A DNA stretch of 64,000 nt, from the NCBI GenBank assembly GCA_019419545.1, contig DXZT01000058.1, forward strand, positions 52,020-116,019, given 5' to 3'. This DNA comes from Collinsella sp. Its GTDB lineage: Bacteria > Actinomycetota > Coriobacteriia > Coriobacteriales > Coriobacteriaceae. A program made the position numbers and the translations under genes. A model generated the notes under the pieces. The model was not told where the DNA came from and did not search any database. It worked only from the letters and a program-made list of their open reading frames with translations. The first letter of the stretch is position 1. The number at the start of each line of letters is the position of its first letter. This document shows, piece by piece, positions 1 through 7,790 of the stretch.

Positions 1-167
1 CCCATTGCCGTGCATTTAATCACGCGATTTCCCAAAGACCCGAATAACGACTGCTTGATACCGCATACCGAAGTCTCGCACTTTTCCGTGGCAAAGTGCG
101 CTATAGGAAGGCGTCGGCAAAGCTAGTTTTTCTCCTGGAAATCAGCTTTTACCTGCCGTTTTTACCA

Positions 168-207
168 AAATAGAAAAGCCGGGCTCCCTTATTGGGGAGA
201 CCCGGCT
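168..207 (-). terminator. Rho-independent terminator of the solute-binding lipoprotein gene
   Basis: A near-perfect stem (AGCCGGGTCTCCC on the minus strand, loop around 189-193) is followed on the minus strand by a T-rich run at 168-176. It lies 66 bp past the stop of the gene at 273. Bases 1-167 hold no gene that I can support. Confidence 0.8.
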
Positions 208-272
208 ATGCGTGTTGAAACCGTGAAGAAGTGCCTCGTTCAATGTATGGCAGGCACCACCCCTACCAATAA

Positions 273-1265
273 CTAGCTATTGAGCTTGTTGATGTCATCG
301 TCGGTGATGGTGCCCTCCTGGCTAGACGACGGGCTGTCGCCGTTGTTATCAGAGGCGTCGTCATCGGAGGACTCGGTCTCGTTGGACGTGGAGTCGGATG
401 CCTGCACATTGGCCCCCGAAACGGTCTTGGCGGTAAGGTCATAGGGCATCTGTCCGTACCAGACGCAGTGGACTGCCTCGAGCGTGCCATCGACCGTGAT
501 GCCATCGAGGGCATCGCTCACGGCACGGCACAGCTCATCATTAGAGCTAAGACCTGCGACGCCAAGCGTGGAGGGCGCCTCGAGCGTACCGACATAGGAG
601 ATCTGGCTCATCAGACGCGCGAGGTAGCCACCAGCCGTGGAATCACAGATCACGTAATCGACCTCGCCCGACTCGAGCGCCTCAAAGCACTCATTGATGT
701 TGGAAAAGGTCTTTTGGTTGGCGGTGATGCTTTGCTTGGCGAGCGCCTCCTGCGAGGCCGAGGAGGTCTGAACGCCCAGGGTAGCGGTGTTAAGCGTTTC
801 GGTGGAAACGCTCAGCGACTCGCCGTCACTGCTCTTGCCGAATACGGCGGCGGCATCGTACAGACAGGTGCCAAGCGAGCTGATGTCGCCGCCCGCAGAC
901 TTGATGTCGCCAATGAAGATGTCCGCCTTTTTATCGCTGAGCGCGGAATCGGCCGAGGACGCATCGACAAAGGCGACCTTGAGACCCATGCGGCATGCGA
1001 GGGCACGAGCGGCATCGACCGCATAGCCCGTGAGGTTTCCGTCGGCATCCTGCATGGCCTGCGGTGCATCGGACGTATCGAGGGCGACCGTCAGGGTTCC
1101 CGGCGTGACCAGGGCATCGTCCGATACCGTGGGGGTAACGGTCTCGCGCTCGATCTGGTCGATCGTGGGCGTCGTGAACGTGGACAGTGGATTGAACGCG
1201 CATCCGCTCAGGCCCAAAACGGCAATGACCGCCGCGGCCCCAGCACCTAACCGAGCCGCATGCAT
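273..1265 (-). CDS. Family 3 extracellular solute-binding lipoprotein
   Basis: Predicted lipid-anchored substrate-binding protein of the amino-acid (polar/glutamine-like) ABC transporter family, about 330 aa. The start at 1265 gives a short lipoprotein signal: two basic/histidine residues, a hydrophobic core and the lipobox LSGC near residue 23; GAGGGG sits 7 nt upstream. Residues about 45-270 follow the periplasmic-binding fold, with the usual opening 'GTLTVALDTSDAPQ' and a late 'CFEALESGEVDYVICD' segment. The last 55 residues are a Ser/Asp/Glu-rich, probably disordered tail. No permease or ATPase gene is beside it, so the partner transporter is unknown. The frame stays open upstream to about 1780, but that stretch lacks a signal peptide and a good ribosome site. 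Confidence 0.8.
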   Translation of the reverse strand: MHAARLGAGAAAVIAVLGLSGCAFNPLSTFTTPTIDQIERETVTPTVSDDALVTPGTLTVALDTSDAPQAMQDADGNLTGYAVDAARALACRMGLKVAFVDASSADSALSDKKADIFIGDIKSAGGDISSLGTCLYDAAAVFGKSSDGESLSVSTETLNTATLGVQTSSASQEALAKQSITANQKTFSNINECFEALESGEVDYVICDSTAGGYLARLMSQISYVGTLEAPSTLGVAGLSSNDELCRAVSDALDGITVDGTLEAVHCVWYGQMPYDLTAKTVSGANVQASDSTSNETESSDDDASDNNGDSPSSSQEGTITDDDINKLNS

Positions 1266-1614
1266 CAAGCTGCCCCTCACCATGTCCACTACCCTGCCTT
1301 CTGTGTCGTATACGATCCGTGCCCCGCACGGAATATCGGGTTGTTCCCACCAGCTGACCTGGTATTTGACCCCACACTTGCGCACCGGGGCGTTTGCTCG
1401 GGAGGCCGCAGCCACCTTCACGACTGGCCCGCTCGCCCGCGAGGCGGTATTGCCCCAAAGAAAGTAGAACGGACGGTGCGGCTTACATCTAGGACGCGCC
1501 ATGATCGCGCCGCGCGCACGCGGTCGCTTACGTGGATCCCTTTGACCGCGTCTGTCTTGGACTAGGATGGGCATTTCGTCCGTCCGCAACCACAGCCTGG
1601 CAGGAACGTAGCGC
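1266..1614 (-). other. Long leader or N-terminal open extension of unknown role
   Basis: About 350 bp lie between a good promoter at 1615-1643 and the lipoprotein start. The stretch is open in the same frame as the lipoprotein, but the translation is Arg/Pro/Cys-rich, resembles nothing I know, and would place the lipoprotein signal internally. I could not match it to RNase P RNA, tmRNA, SRP RNA or a known riboswitch. It may be an untranslated leader. Confidence 0.35.
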
Positions 1615-1643
1615 ATTATAGCTAAGTTCAAGCTATAGTTTAA
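1615..1643 (-). promoter_or_regulatory. Sigma-70 type promoter for the lipoprotein transcript
   Basis: On the minus strand TTAAAC (1643-1638) is separated by 17 bp from a perfect TATAAT (1620-1615). A start near 1608 would leave a leader of about 340 nt before the lipoprotein start codon. Confidence 0.55.
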
Positions 1644-1765
1644 GGTTAGGGACGTTATTCGCATCGCGAGCACAGATTTCGCAGGTCGGGGCGGACCATT
1701 CGTGCCCCCATGAAGCCCGGAGCTCCCCCACGGGGAGCCCCGGGGCACCCGTCTCAGGGTGCCGT

Positions 1766-1980
1766 GTGCAAAAAACGGCAAATATGAGTACTGCTACCAA
1801 TTTAGTAGCAGCGTATTTCCGCCCCACGAGCCCTTTTTGAGTTCCGCACAGCCCGCTTGGCGCCAAGATATTCCACATTCGTTTATTATCTCTTCGCTGA
1901 ATCCAGTTTTTCGGCCCAAGTTTCTTTATTTTTGCTGTCACTAATCTAGTAACAGTACTCATATTTGCCGTTTTTTGCAC
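1766..1980. repeat. Inverted-end intergenic element, copy 1 (215 bp)
   Basis: The ends are a perfect 28-bp inverted repeat (1766-1793 with 1953-1980), running from GTGCAAAAAACGGC to ATGAGTACTG. Inside each end is a small hairpin (CTGCTAC/GTAGCAG on the left). Two more copies occur at 16347 and 33083 with the same ends and a different middle. The left end opens a short frame at 1784-1840 starting MSTATNLVAA. No transposase lies inside and I saw no target duplication. Just outside, 1715-1765 carries two GC-rich hairpins that may end the transcript of the gene at 2017. Confidence 0.8.
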
Positions 1981-2016
1981 ATGGCATATAAACAGACCCC
2001 CTATAAAGCCATAGTT

Positions 2017-3126
2017 TTACGCCGGCTTGAGCCCAAAGCACGCTCGGAGCGTATTCAGCAGAGCATCTTGCCTCTTTCGACGAGCCTCTACACGATTCTG
2101 ATATCGTTTACCCATACGCTGGTGGATGCGCCATGCGAGCGCTTCCATCGCTTCCATGTCGCAGAGCATCTCGTTGTTGACCGTCGCGACCTCGATTCCC
2201 ATGGACGCCAAACCCGTATTGCGTTTTTCATCGTGAATGCGCCCGCCGCGAGACGAATGGCCCTGCTCACCGTTGTATTCCAGGTCAAACCGAGCTGCTT
2301 CCTGATAGGCATCGCAAACCGCATACGGCATCCCCGAGATCGCCTGCGCACGGTCGTTGAACTCGATCTTGTGGTCGGTCTTAAAGGGACCGCAGGCAAA
2401 TCCGCCATAAGAAAACGGAAGCGAAAACATGGCAAGCATGATGCATTCCATGGGTGAGCGCAGGTTTTCCGACAGAAAGGGGCACAGCCGCCGCAGCTGC
2501 TTGGCCGCGCTCCCCTTGCATGCCGCAAGGTAATCTGCCAGGCGATCGGGCGTCAGCACTGGCTCGACCTCAAAGTAGCCCACATCTGACGGCTGGTCCT
2601 TATCCTTTGCAAGCCTGTTCACGGTAGGCGAGCTGTAAGGGGGCAGATACTGCCCGCGATCGCTCAGCGAAATCTTGGAGCACAGCTCCTGGGCCAGGGC
2701 AAACGCCTGGATGCAGCCGACCTCGCGCGCGATGGCAACACAAAGGGCCTCGGGAGATAGACTGTACACCCCCGGTTCCACCTCTAGACTCGAGCCGGCG
2801 GGCAACCCGGAACACACGGACCAGCTCACGCCAGGGATGCGGCGGCGCTGCGCCGCAGATCCCACCAGCAAGCACAGATCTTCTTGCACCTCGCCGCTTG
2901 CGGCCCCAATCCGCACCAAATCGGGAAGATAGATGTCCTCGGTCGAGGGCGACGATGCGCGCAGCACACGGCGCTCTTCATCGGGATTAAGGTCCTTCCA
3001 GCTTATGTAGCCCATCTGCCGGCGCTCGGCGCGCATCATGCGCAGCGCCGAGGCACCCGTCAGAATTACGGAAGCAGCCAGCTGCTCGCTTGCAGGCTTG
3101 CCACGCTGCCCGATCTTTATTGCCAT
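2017..3126 (-). CDS. Uncharacterised protein with possible C-terminal Vsr/DUF559-like domain
   Basis: A 369-aa protein that I do not recognise by name. The N-terminal part contains 'ASVILTGASALRMMRAERR'. The last 120 residues contain 'ARFDLEYNGEQGH', then 'DEKRNTGLASMGIEV', an order (acidic-E-Y-N-G ... H ... D-x-K-R) that resembles the small PD-(D/E)XK endonuclease fold seen in Vsr and DUF559 proteins; this is a weak motif-based reading. The ATG at 3126 is preferred because AGGGG lies 8 nt upstream. It follows comF with an 11-bp gap and may be co-transcribed with it. Similar proteins of coriobacteria are mostly unannotated. Confidence 0.6.
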   Translation of the reverse strand: MAIKIGQRGKPASEQLAASVILTGASALRMMRAERRQMGYISWKDLNPDEERRVLRASSPSTEDIYLPDLVRIGAASGEVQEDLCLLVGSAAQRRRIPGVSWSVCSGLPAGSSLEVEPGVYSLSPEALCVAIAREVGCIQAFALAQELCSKISLSDRGQYLPPYSSPTVNRLAKDKDQPSDVGYFEVEPVLTPDRLADYLAACKGSAAKQLRRLCPFLSENLRSPMECIMLAMFSLPFSYGGFACGPFKTDHKIEFNDRAQAISGMPYAVCDAYQEAARFDLEYNGEQGHSSRGGRIHDEKRNTGLASMGIEVATVNNEMLCDMEAMEALAWRIHQRMGKRYQNRVEARRKRQDALLNTLRACFGLKPA

Positions 3127-3137
3127 CTGAACCACCC

Positions 3138-3944
3138 CTACCAAACGCGTGCGATAGCGAGGCCATCAACGGCCGCGGCACCGGCGCGCTTGAGTTCCGC
3201 CGAAGCCGCTGCCATCGTCGCACCCGTGGTGATAACGTCGTCGATAAGCAGCAGGCGCTTGCCCCGCACATCCTCAACCGTCTCGTACATGCCTTGGGCA
3301 CGCTCGCGGCGCTCCTCACGACCGAGTTCGCGCTGGTCGCCATGCCCGTACTTGACGAGAGCATCGAGCAGGGGAACACCCGACAGCTCGCAAAATGGGC
3401 GCGCAATGGCCTCCATATGATCAAAACCACGCCGCCGAAACGCTGCCGCCGTCGCAGGCACAAACACCACCGCATCCGCACCGGACAGCACACCTCCGTA
3501 GCGATCGGGCGCTACGACCTGGGCATGCAGGGCGGTGTCGTAGAGCAGCTCCGCCAGATACGGAGCCAGACGTCGCTCGCCCGCATCCTTGTACGCTTTA
3601 ATGATGCGCGGCAGCGGATGCGCATAGACGGCGCACGCCAGGCAGCGATCGAGCGCCTCCGCCATTGCCGAGGACGTGCTCTCGACCGAACACTCAGTGC
3701 ACAGCAAATCCCCAAACGGGGCGCCGCATCGGGTGCAGCTATGACGTGGGTCGATGAGCGTGAGCGCAGCCAGGCAGTCTTGGCAAATAAGCGTACCGGC
3801 GCGCTCGCAGCCGGCACATCGTGTTGGCGACAATGCCTCGAGCGCCTCGCGTGCCACCCGCTCGGCAAACGGTAGTAATTCGTCCGCAAACGGTAGGGCA
3901 CCGGCACCCTGCAGACGGCTCAATATGTTCAAACGGCTCTTCAA
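3138..3944 (-). CDS. comF: ComF family phosphoribosyltransferase-like protein
   Basis: ComF proteins couple a cysteine zinc finger to a PRTase-like domain and take part in DNA uptake in competent bacteria. Here the zinc-binding region spans residues about 42-90 (CxxC pairs: CAGC, CQDC, CTRC, CTEC). The PRTase-type PRPP loop 'LLLIDDVITTGAT' is near residue 230. At 268 aa it is somewhat longer than the usual 210-240, mainly because of the N-terminal helix. The start is TTG at 3944, chosen because GGGAGG lies 7 nt upstream and no better ATG is in frame. That ribosome site is inside a strong hairpin (next entry). Confidence 0.85.
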   Translation of the reverse strand: MKSRLNILSRLQGAGALPFADELLPFAERVAREALEALSPTRCAGCERAGTLICQDCLAALTLIDPRHSCTRCGAPFGDLLCTECSVESTSSAMAEALDRCLACAVYAHPLPRIIKAYKDAGERRLAPYLAELLYDTALHAQVVAPDRYGGVLSGADAVVFVPATAAAFRRRGFDHMEAIARPFCELSGVPLLDALVKYGHGDQRELGREERRERAQGMYETVEDVRGKRLLLIDDVITTGATMAAASAELKRAGAAAVDGLAIARVW

Positions 3945-3947
3945 GAC

Positions 3948-3983
3948 ACAACCCTCCCTACGTTCGGTCGCAGGGAGGGTTGT
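3948..3983 (-). promoter_or_regulatory. Hairpin enclosing the comF ribosome-binding site
   Basis: A perfect 12-bp stem (ACAACCCTCCCT with AGGGAGGGTTGT, loop 12 nt) ends 3 nt before the TTG start of comF. The 3' arm contains the GGGAGG ribosome site, so folding would hide it. No T-run follows on either strand, so it is not a standard terminator. Confidence 0.55.
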
Positions 3984-4046
3984 TGATTCGGCGCTATGAT
4001 ACCCCGATGCGCTCGGGGCAAGGCGAGCTAAATCCGCTCGCGGGCG

Positions 4047-5747
4047 TTATTCGCCGGCGGGCGGTTGTGGTGCGGACGAAGACGGGGTCGAGCCCTCGCC
4101 ACCATCCTGGCGCGGCTTGCGGGAACGGCGACGGCGACGGCGCTTTTGACCCTGGTCGGCCGAGCCCTCGCCACCGCGATCCTCGCGCGGCTCGCGCTCG
4201 TCGCGAGCGGCGCCACGCGAAGCCTTGGCAGCCGCTCCCCCGCCATCTCCGGGACGACGGCGCGTGACCTTGACCTCGCCATCCGAGACCTGATCGGCCA
4301 CGGAGGGCACTGAGGGCTTCTGCTGCGCGCCCGAGGAATGGCGACGGCGCGGACGCGGCGCGCGCTCCTCCTCGCCACGTGACTTGCCACCCTTGTCGGC
4401 AGGCGCATCGGAACCCGAACCACCCTTGGGGGCGGCACCAGCCTCGCGAGCAGCTGCGGCGCGGAAGGCGTCCTCGCGCTCCTCGCTCGACAGATGACGG
4501 CGGCGGCGACGTGTGGGGTTCATGCCGCCGCCGCGATTCTGCTGCTGGGGCTGCTGAACCTCGCGCTCGCGAGAGGAGTTCTTGCCTGCGGCTGCAGCCT
4601 CGGTAGCATCGCCCGAGCCCGCGCGCTTGCGACGACGACGGCCACCGGCGGCCTCCTCGGCCTCGGGTGTCTCGGCCTTACCACGGCCCTTTCCGCGGCC
4701 ACGGCCCTCGCCCTGCCCCTGACCGGCGCGAGCATCGGAATCAGCATCGCGACGACGGCGCTTGGGCATCGAAGTGCCGGCCAGACGGTCGGCACTCGAC
4801 AGGCCATCGCCCACGTCGACGCCGTTCTCGCGATCGAGTTCCATGAGCGCCAGGCGCATCTCGGGCGACTCGATGCGCTCGAGCACATCGCGCGTCACGC
4901 AGTCGGGGCGGCAATTGCAGCCTTGCTCGGCAGCCTTCTTCTTGCAGCCCTCCGAGCAGGTCATATCGGCCAGGTTGACCTTAAAGACCTTGCCGTTCTC
5001 CAGGCGCAGCACCAGCTGCTCGCGCGGCGTGTCATATTCCTGAATACGCGCCTTGCCGAGCGGCGTATCGATAAGCGTCTTCTTTTTGGGCGCGCGGCTC
5101 TTAAAGTCCTTGTACGCCTCGAACTCATAGCGCAAGCAGCACATCAGGCGGCCGCACACGCCGCTGATTTTGGACGAGTTGAGCGGCAGGTCCTGCTCTT
5201 TTGCCATGCGGATCGAGACGGGCTCAAACTGTCCGCCAAAGCGCGTGCAGCAGAGCTCCTGTCCGCATTGGGCGTAGCCGCCCACCAGGCGGGTCTCGTC
5301 GCGCACGCCGATCTGGCGCATGTCGACGCGAATGTGCAGCGTCGAGGACAGGTCCTTGACGAGCTGACGAAAATCGACGCGCTCCTCGGCCGCAAAGTAG
5401 AACACGGCCTTCTCGCCGCCAAACAGGTACTCGACGCCGACCGGCTTCATCTCGAGGTCGAGCTCCTTGACCAGGCGGCGGAAGTCGACCATGGCCTCGT
5501 CGCCCTGGATGGCCAGGTCGTCGGCAAGCTGCAGGTCGATGTCGCTCGCCACGCGCAGCACGGGCTTGAGCGGCTGACCGATCTCGTCTTGCGGCACCTC
5601 GAAGGGATCGGCCGTGACCAGGCCGATCTCGGTTCCGCGCTCGGTGGAGCAAATGGCATAATCGGCCTCGAGGATATCCAAATCCTGCGGATCGAACCAC
5701 AGGTCGCGCGAGGCGTAGGTAAACTTAACGGGTACGACTAACGGCAT
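4047..5747 (-). CDS. ricT: RicT/YaaT (PSP1 domain) protein with long basic tail
   Basis: RicT (YaaT) is the PSP1-domain partner of RNase Y in the Y-complex of Gram-positive bacteria and affects mRNA processing. Residues 1-275 match the family, with the paired-cysteine motifs 'QCGQELCCTRFGG' and 'CGRLMCCLRYE' that in the family help bind an iron-sulfur cluster, and a further Cys group near 270-290. Residues about 310-566 are a low-complexity tail rich in Arg, Lys, Gly, Ala and Glu, with runs such as RRRRRR. The family is usually about 270-300 aa, so this protein is nearly doubled. It overlaps holB by 10 nt and closes the tmk-holB-ricT operon. Confidence 0.9.
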   Translation of the reverse strand: MPLVVPVKFTYASRDLWFDPQDLDILEADYAICSTERGTEIGLVTADPFEVPQDEIGQPLKPVLRVASDIDLQLADDLAIQGDEAMVDFRRLVKELDLEMKPVGVEYLFGGEKAVFYFAAEERVDFRQLVKDLSSTLHIRVDMRQIGVRDETRLVGGYAQCGQELCCTRFGGQFEPVSIRMAKEQDLPLNSSKISGVCGRLMCCLRYEFEAYKDFKSRAPKKKTLIDTPLGKARIQEYDTPREQLVLRLENGKVFKVNLADMTCSEGCKKKAAEQGCNCRPDCVTRDVLERIESPEMRLALMELDRENGVDVGDGLSSADRLAGTSMPKRRRRDADSDARAGQGQGEGRGRGKGRGKAETPEAEEAAGGRRRRKRAGSGDATEAAAAGKNSSREREVQQPQQQNRGGGMNPTRRRRRHLSSEEREDAFRAAAAREAGAAPKGGSGSDAPADKGGKSRGEEERAPRPRRRHSSGAQQKPSVPSVADQVSDGEVKVTRRRPGDGGGAAAKASRGAARDEREPREDRGGEGSADQGQKRRRRRRSRKPRQDGGEGSTPSSSAPQPPAGE

Positions 5748-6865
5748 TTCAGTGCCTTCCTGATATCGAACAGCATGACCTCGATGGCCAGCTGGGGAGT
5801 AACGTTTCTGGCAATGTTGCGCTCGGCGGTCGCGACTGCCTCGAGCGCCCGCGTGGCACCCGCAACATTGGTCGCGGCGGCAAGCCGCCCGATCGTGTCG
5901 CGCACGTCCTCGTTCACTACGTCGGCTGCCTCGTCCTGAAGCGTCAGCAGCACGTCGCGCATAAGCGTCCGCGCGCTCGCCAGCGCTTCCATGATACCCG
6001 AACGCTCGCGCGCGTTGAGTTCGCGCTTGTTGCGGTCCTCAAGCTGCTTCAATGCTCCACGCGACAGGTAATCGGCGTTTTGCTCGAGCACCTTTTCCTG
6101 CGTGGACTTGACCTCGGCGAGCGGCGCCTTAACGGCGACGATGAGCGACTTGGCGCGGCTGAGCACATCGGCCTCGTCGGCGGCGATGAGCGAATCGATG
6201 GCACGGACCATCTGGCGGCGAGCATCCTGGCGCTCGGCGCTCTTGAGGAACTCGATGCCACGCGTGGGGCTTCCCGCTACGGCGACGGCCATGCGGCAAC
6301 GCGCAGGGTCCTGACCGGTGGCGCGACTCACGGCACGCGCGGCCACGGCGGGCGACACCAGCCGAAACGGCACGCACTGGCAGCGGCTCACGATGGTGGG
6401 CAACATCACGTCTGCCGAGGTGCCCAGCAAGATGAACATGACGCCCTCGGGCGGCTCCTCGAGTGTTTTGAGCAGCGCGTTAGCGGTGTTGGCGCGCAGC
6501 TGCTCGGCACGGTCGATGATGTAGACCTTGGCCTTGGCACGGATGGGCGCCAGGGGCACGTCGTCGAGCAGCTCGCGGGTCTGGGCGATGAGGTAGCCCG
6601 TGGCGCTCTCGGGCGTGTAATAGTGCACGTCGGGATGCGTATGGCGCGCGACGCGCACGCAGCTGTCGCATGCGCCGCAGCCATCCTGCTCGCACAGGAA
6701 GGCTTGGGCGAGCGCCCACGCGGCGTCGAGCTTGCCCGCGCCGGGCGCTCCCAAGAACAGATAGGCGTGCGATGCGCGACCGCTGGCGACGGCGTTGGTC
6801 AAAAAGTCGCGCACGCGCTCTTGGGTGTCGAGCTTGGCCAGCAGGCTTGCCTGAGCGGGGGCCAT
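5738..6865 (-). CDS. holB: DNA polymerase III delta' subunit
   Basis: Clamp-loader subunit. The P-loop-like GAPGAGK is at residue about 35, the zinc-binding cysteines (C-x8-C-x2-C-x2-C pattern, 'CEQDGCGACDSC') follow, and 'LLKTLEEPPEGV' with 'SRCQCVPF' are typical of delta'/tau AAA+ modules. The ATG at 6865 has AGGAGG 9 nt upstream and begins one base after the tmk stop, so the two genes are translationally coupled; it overlaps ricT by 10 nt. At 375 aa it is in the normal range. Confidence 0.92.
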   Translation of the reverse strand: MAPAQASLLAKLDTQERVRDFLTNAVASGRASHAYLFLGAPGAGKLDAAWALAQAFLCEQDGCGACDSCVRVARHTHPDVHYYTPESATGYLIAQTRELLDDVPLAPIRAKAKVYIIDRAEQLRANTANALLKTLEEPPEGVMFILLGTSADVMLPTIVSRCQCVPFRLVSPAVAARAVSRATGQDPARCRMAVAVAGSPTRGIEFLKSAERQDARRQMVRAIDSLIAADEADVLSRAKSLIVAVKAPLAEVKSTQEKVLEQNADYLSRGALKQLEDRNKRELNARERSGIMEALASARTLMRDVLLTLQDEAADVVNEDVRDTIGRLAAATNVAGATRALEAVATAERNIARNVTPQLAIEVMLFDIRKALKCR

Positions 6866-6866
6866 G

Positions 6867-7550
6867 TTACTCGGCCTCCTGGGCAAGCGCGGCGGTGACG
6901 GCGTCCTGGGAAATATCGAGGCCGTAGGCGCGAACCTGCTCGACCGTCTTCTCGAAGACTTCCTCGATGGTCGCGGTGGCGTCGATGAGCTTTACGCGGT
7001 TTGGCTCCTCGGCGGCAATTGCGCAAAAGCCCTGGTAGACACGCTCTTGGAATGCCATGCCCTTTGCCTCCATGCGATCTGCCGCACCACGGGCTGCCAT
7101 GCGCAGCGCCGCCTGCTCGGGCGTGATGTGATAGACGAGCGTGAGCGCCGGATGCGTCCCCGCAACGGCCAGGTTGTTGGCATCGCGCACTATCTGGCGG
7201 TCAAGGCCATCGGCAAATGCCTGATAGCAGGTCGTGGAATCGTAGAAGCGATCGCACAGAACCACCTTGCCGGCTGCGAGCGCGGGAGCGATGACCTCGT
7301 GCACCAGCTGGGCACGCGCAGCCTCGTAGAGCAGCAGCTCGCAGGTATCGCCCATTGCCGTGTTGGCGGGGTCGAGCAGCAGGGCGCGAATCTTTTCGCT
7401 GATGGCGGTGCCGCCCGGCTCGCGCAGAGTTACGACCTGATAGCCAGCGAGGTCGAGCGCGCGGGCCAGCAGGCGCGCCTGCGTGGACTTGCCGGCGCCG
7501 TCGACGCCCTCGAGCGTAATGAAGCTATGTTGAGCGGGCTCAAAAGCCAT
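6867..7550 (-). CDS. tmk: Thymidylate kinase
   Basis: Phosphorylates dTMP to dTDP. The P-loop 'GVDGAGKSTQ' is at residues 16-25, the DRF(Y) motif 'CDRFYDSTTCYQ' near 96, and the LID region with arginines near 150. The length of 227 aa is slightly above the usual 205-215 because of a short acidic C-terminal extension. It heads the tmk-holB-ricT operon. Confidence 0.95.
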   Translation of the reverse strand: MAFEPAQHSFITLEGVDGAGKSTQARLLARALDLAGYQVVTLREPGGTAISEKIRALLLDPANTAMGDTCELLLYEAARAQLVHEVIAPALAAGKVVLCDRFYDSTTCYQAFADGLDRQIVRDANNLAVAGTHPALTLVYHITPEQAALRMAARGAADRMEAKGMAFQERVYQGFCAIAAEEPNRVKLIDATATIEEVFEKTVEQVRAYGLDISQDAVTAALAQEAE

Positions 7551-7655
7551 GGGCGCAGCCCCTTCCTACAAGGCGCGAAAATGCAAGTTATAGCAACCAA
7601 GCCATGATACCCCAGTGCTCGGCGCGTCCCCAATGGCTAAAGGCGCCTTTCCAAA

Positions 7656-7720
7656 GTTGCGGTGAAATAGGGACTGATTGAAGCTCTGAGACCGCCAAAC
7701 AGTCCCTATTTCACCGCAAC
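7656..7720. repeat. Intergenic palindrome, GTTGCGGTGAAAT family
   Basis: A perfect 21-bp inverted repeat (GTTGCGGTGAAAT plus AGGGACTG at 7656-7676, its complement at 7700-7720) with a 23-nt loop. The AGGGAC core is the same as in the 13-nt-loop hairpins elsewhere in the window, and the GTTGCGGTG stem recurs at 45154. It lies between the divergent tmk and zinc-ribbon genes. Confidence 0.75.
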
Positions 7721-7747
7721 GTATGATGGGGAATTTTGGATGCTGGG

Positions 7748-7753
7748 TATAAT
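7748..7753 (+). promoter_or_regulatory. Probable -10 box of the zinc-ribbon gene
   Basis: A perfect TATAAT stands 38 bp before the start codon at 7791. No convincing -35 is seen at 16-18 bp upstream, so this is a partial promoter call. Confidence 0.4.
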
Positions 7754-7790
7754 CGTCGTATTGCATTGAAATGTGGCGAAAGGAGTGGCA

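Noticed and set aside
1266..1500. RNase P RNA, tmRNA or SRP RNA in the long leader
   Set aside because: None of the conserved core motifs of those RNAs is visible.
4494..5741. Long open frame on the plus strand opposite ricT (and similar ones opposite topA, hisD and eno)
   Set aside because: High-GC genes leave long antisense frames; the minus-strand products are recognisable families and the antisense translations have no recognisable domain.
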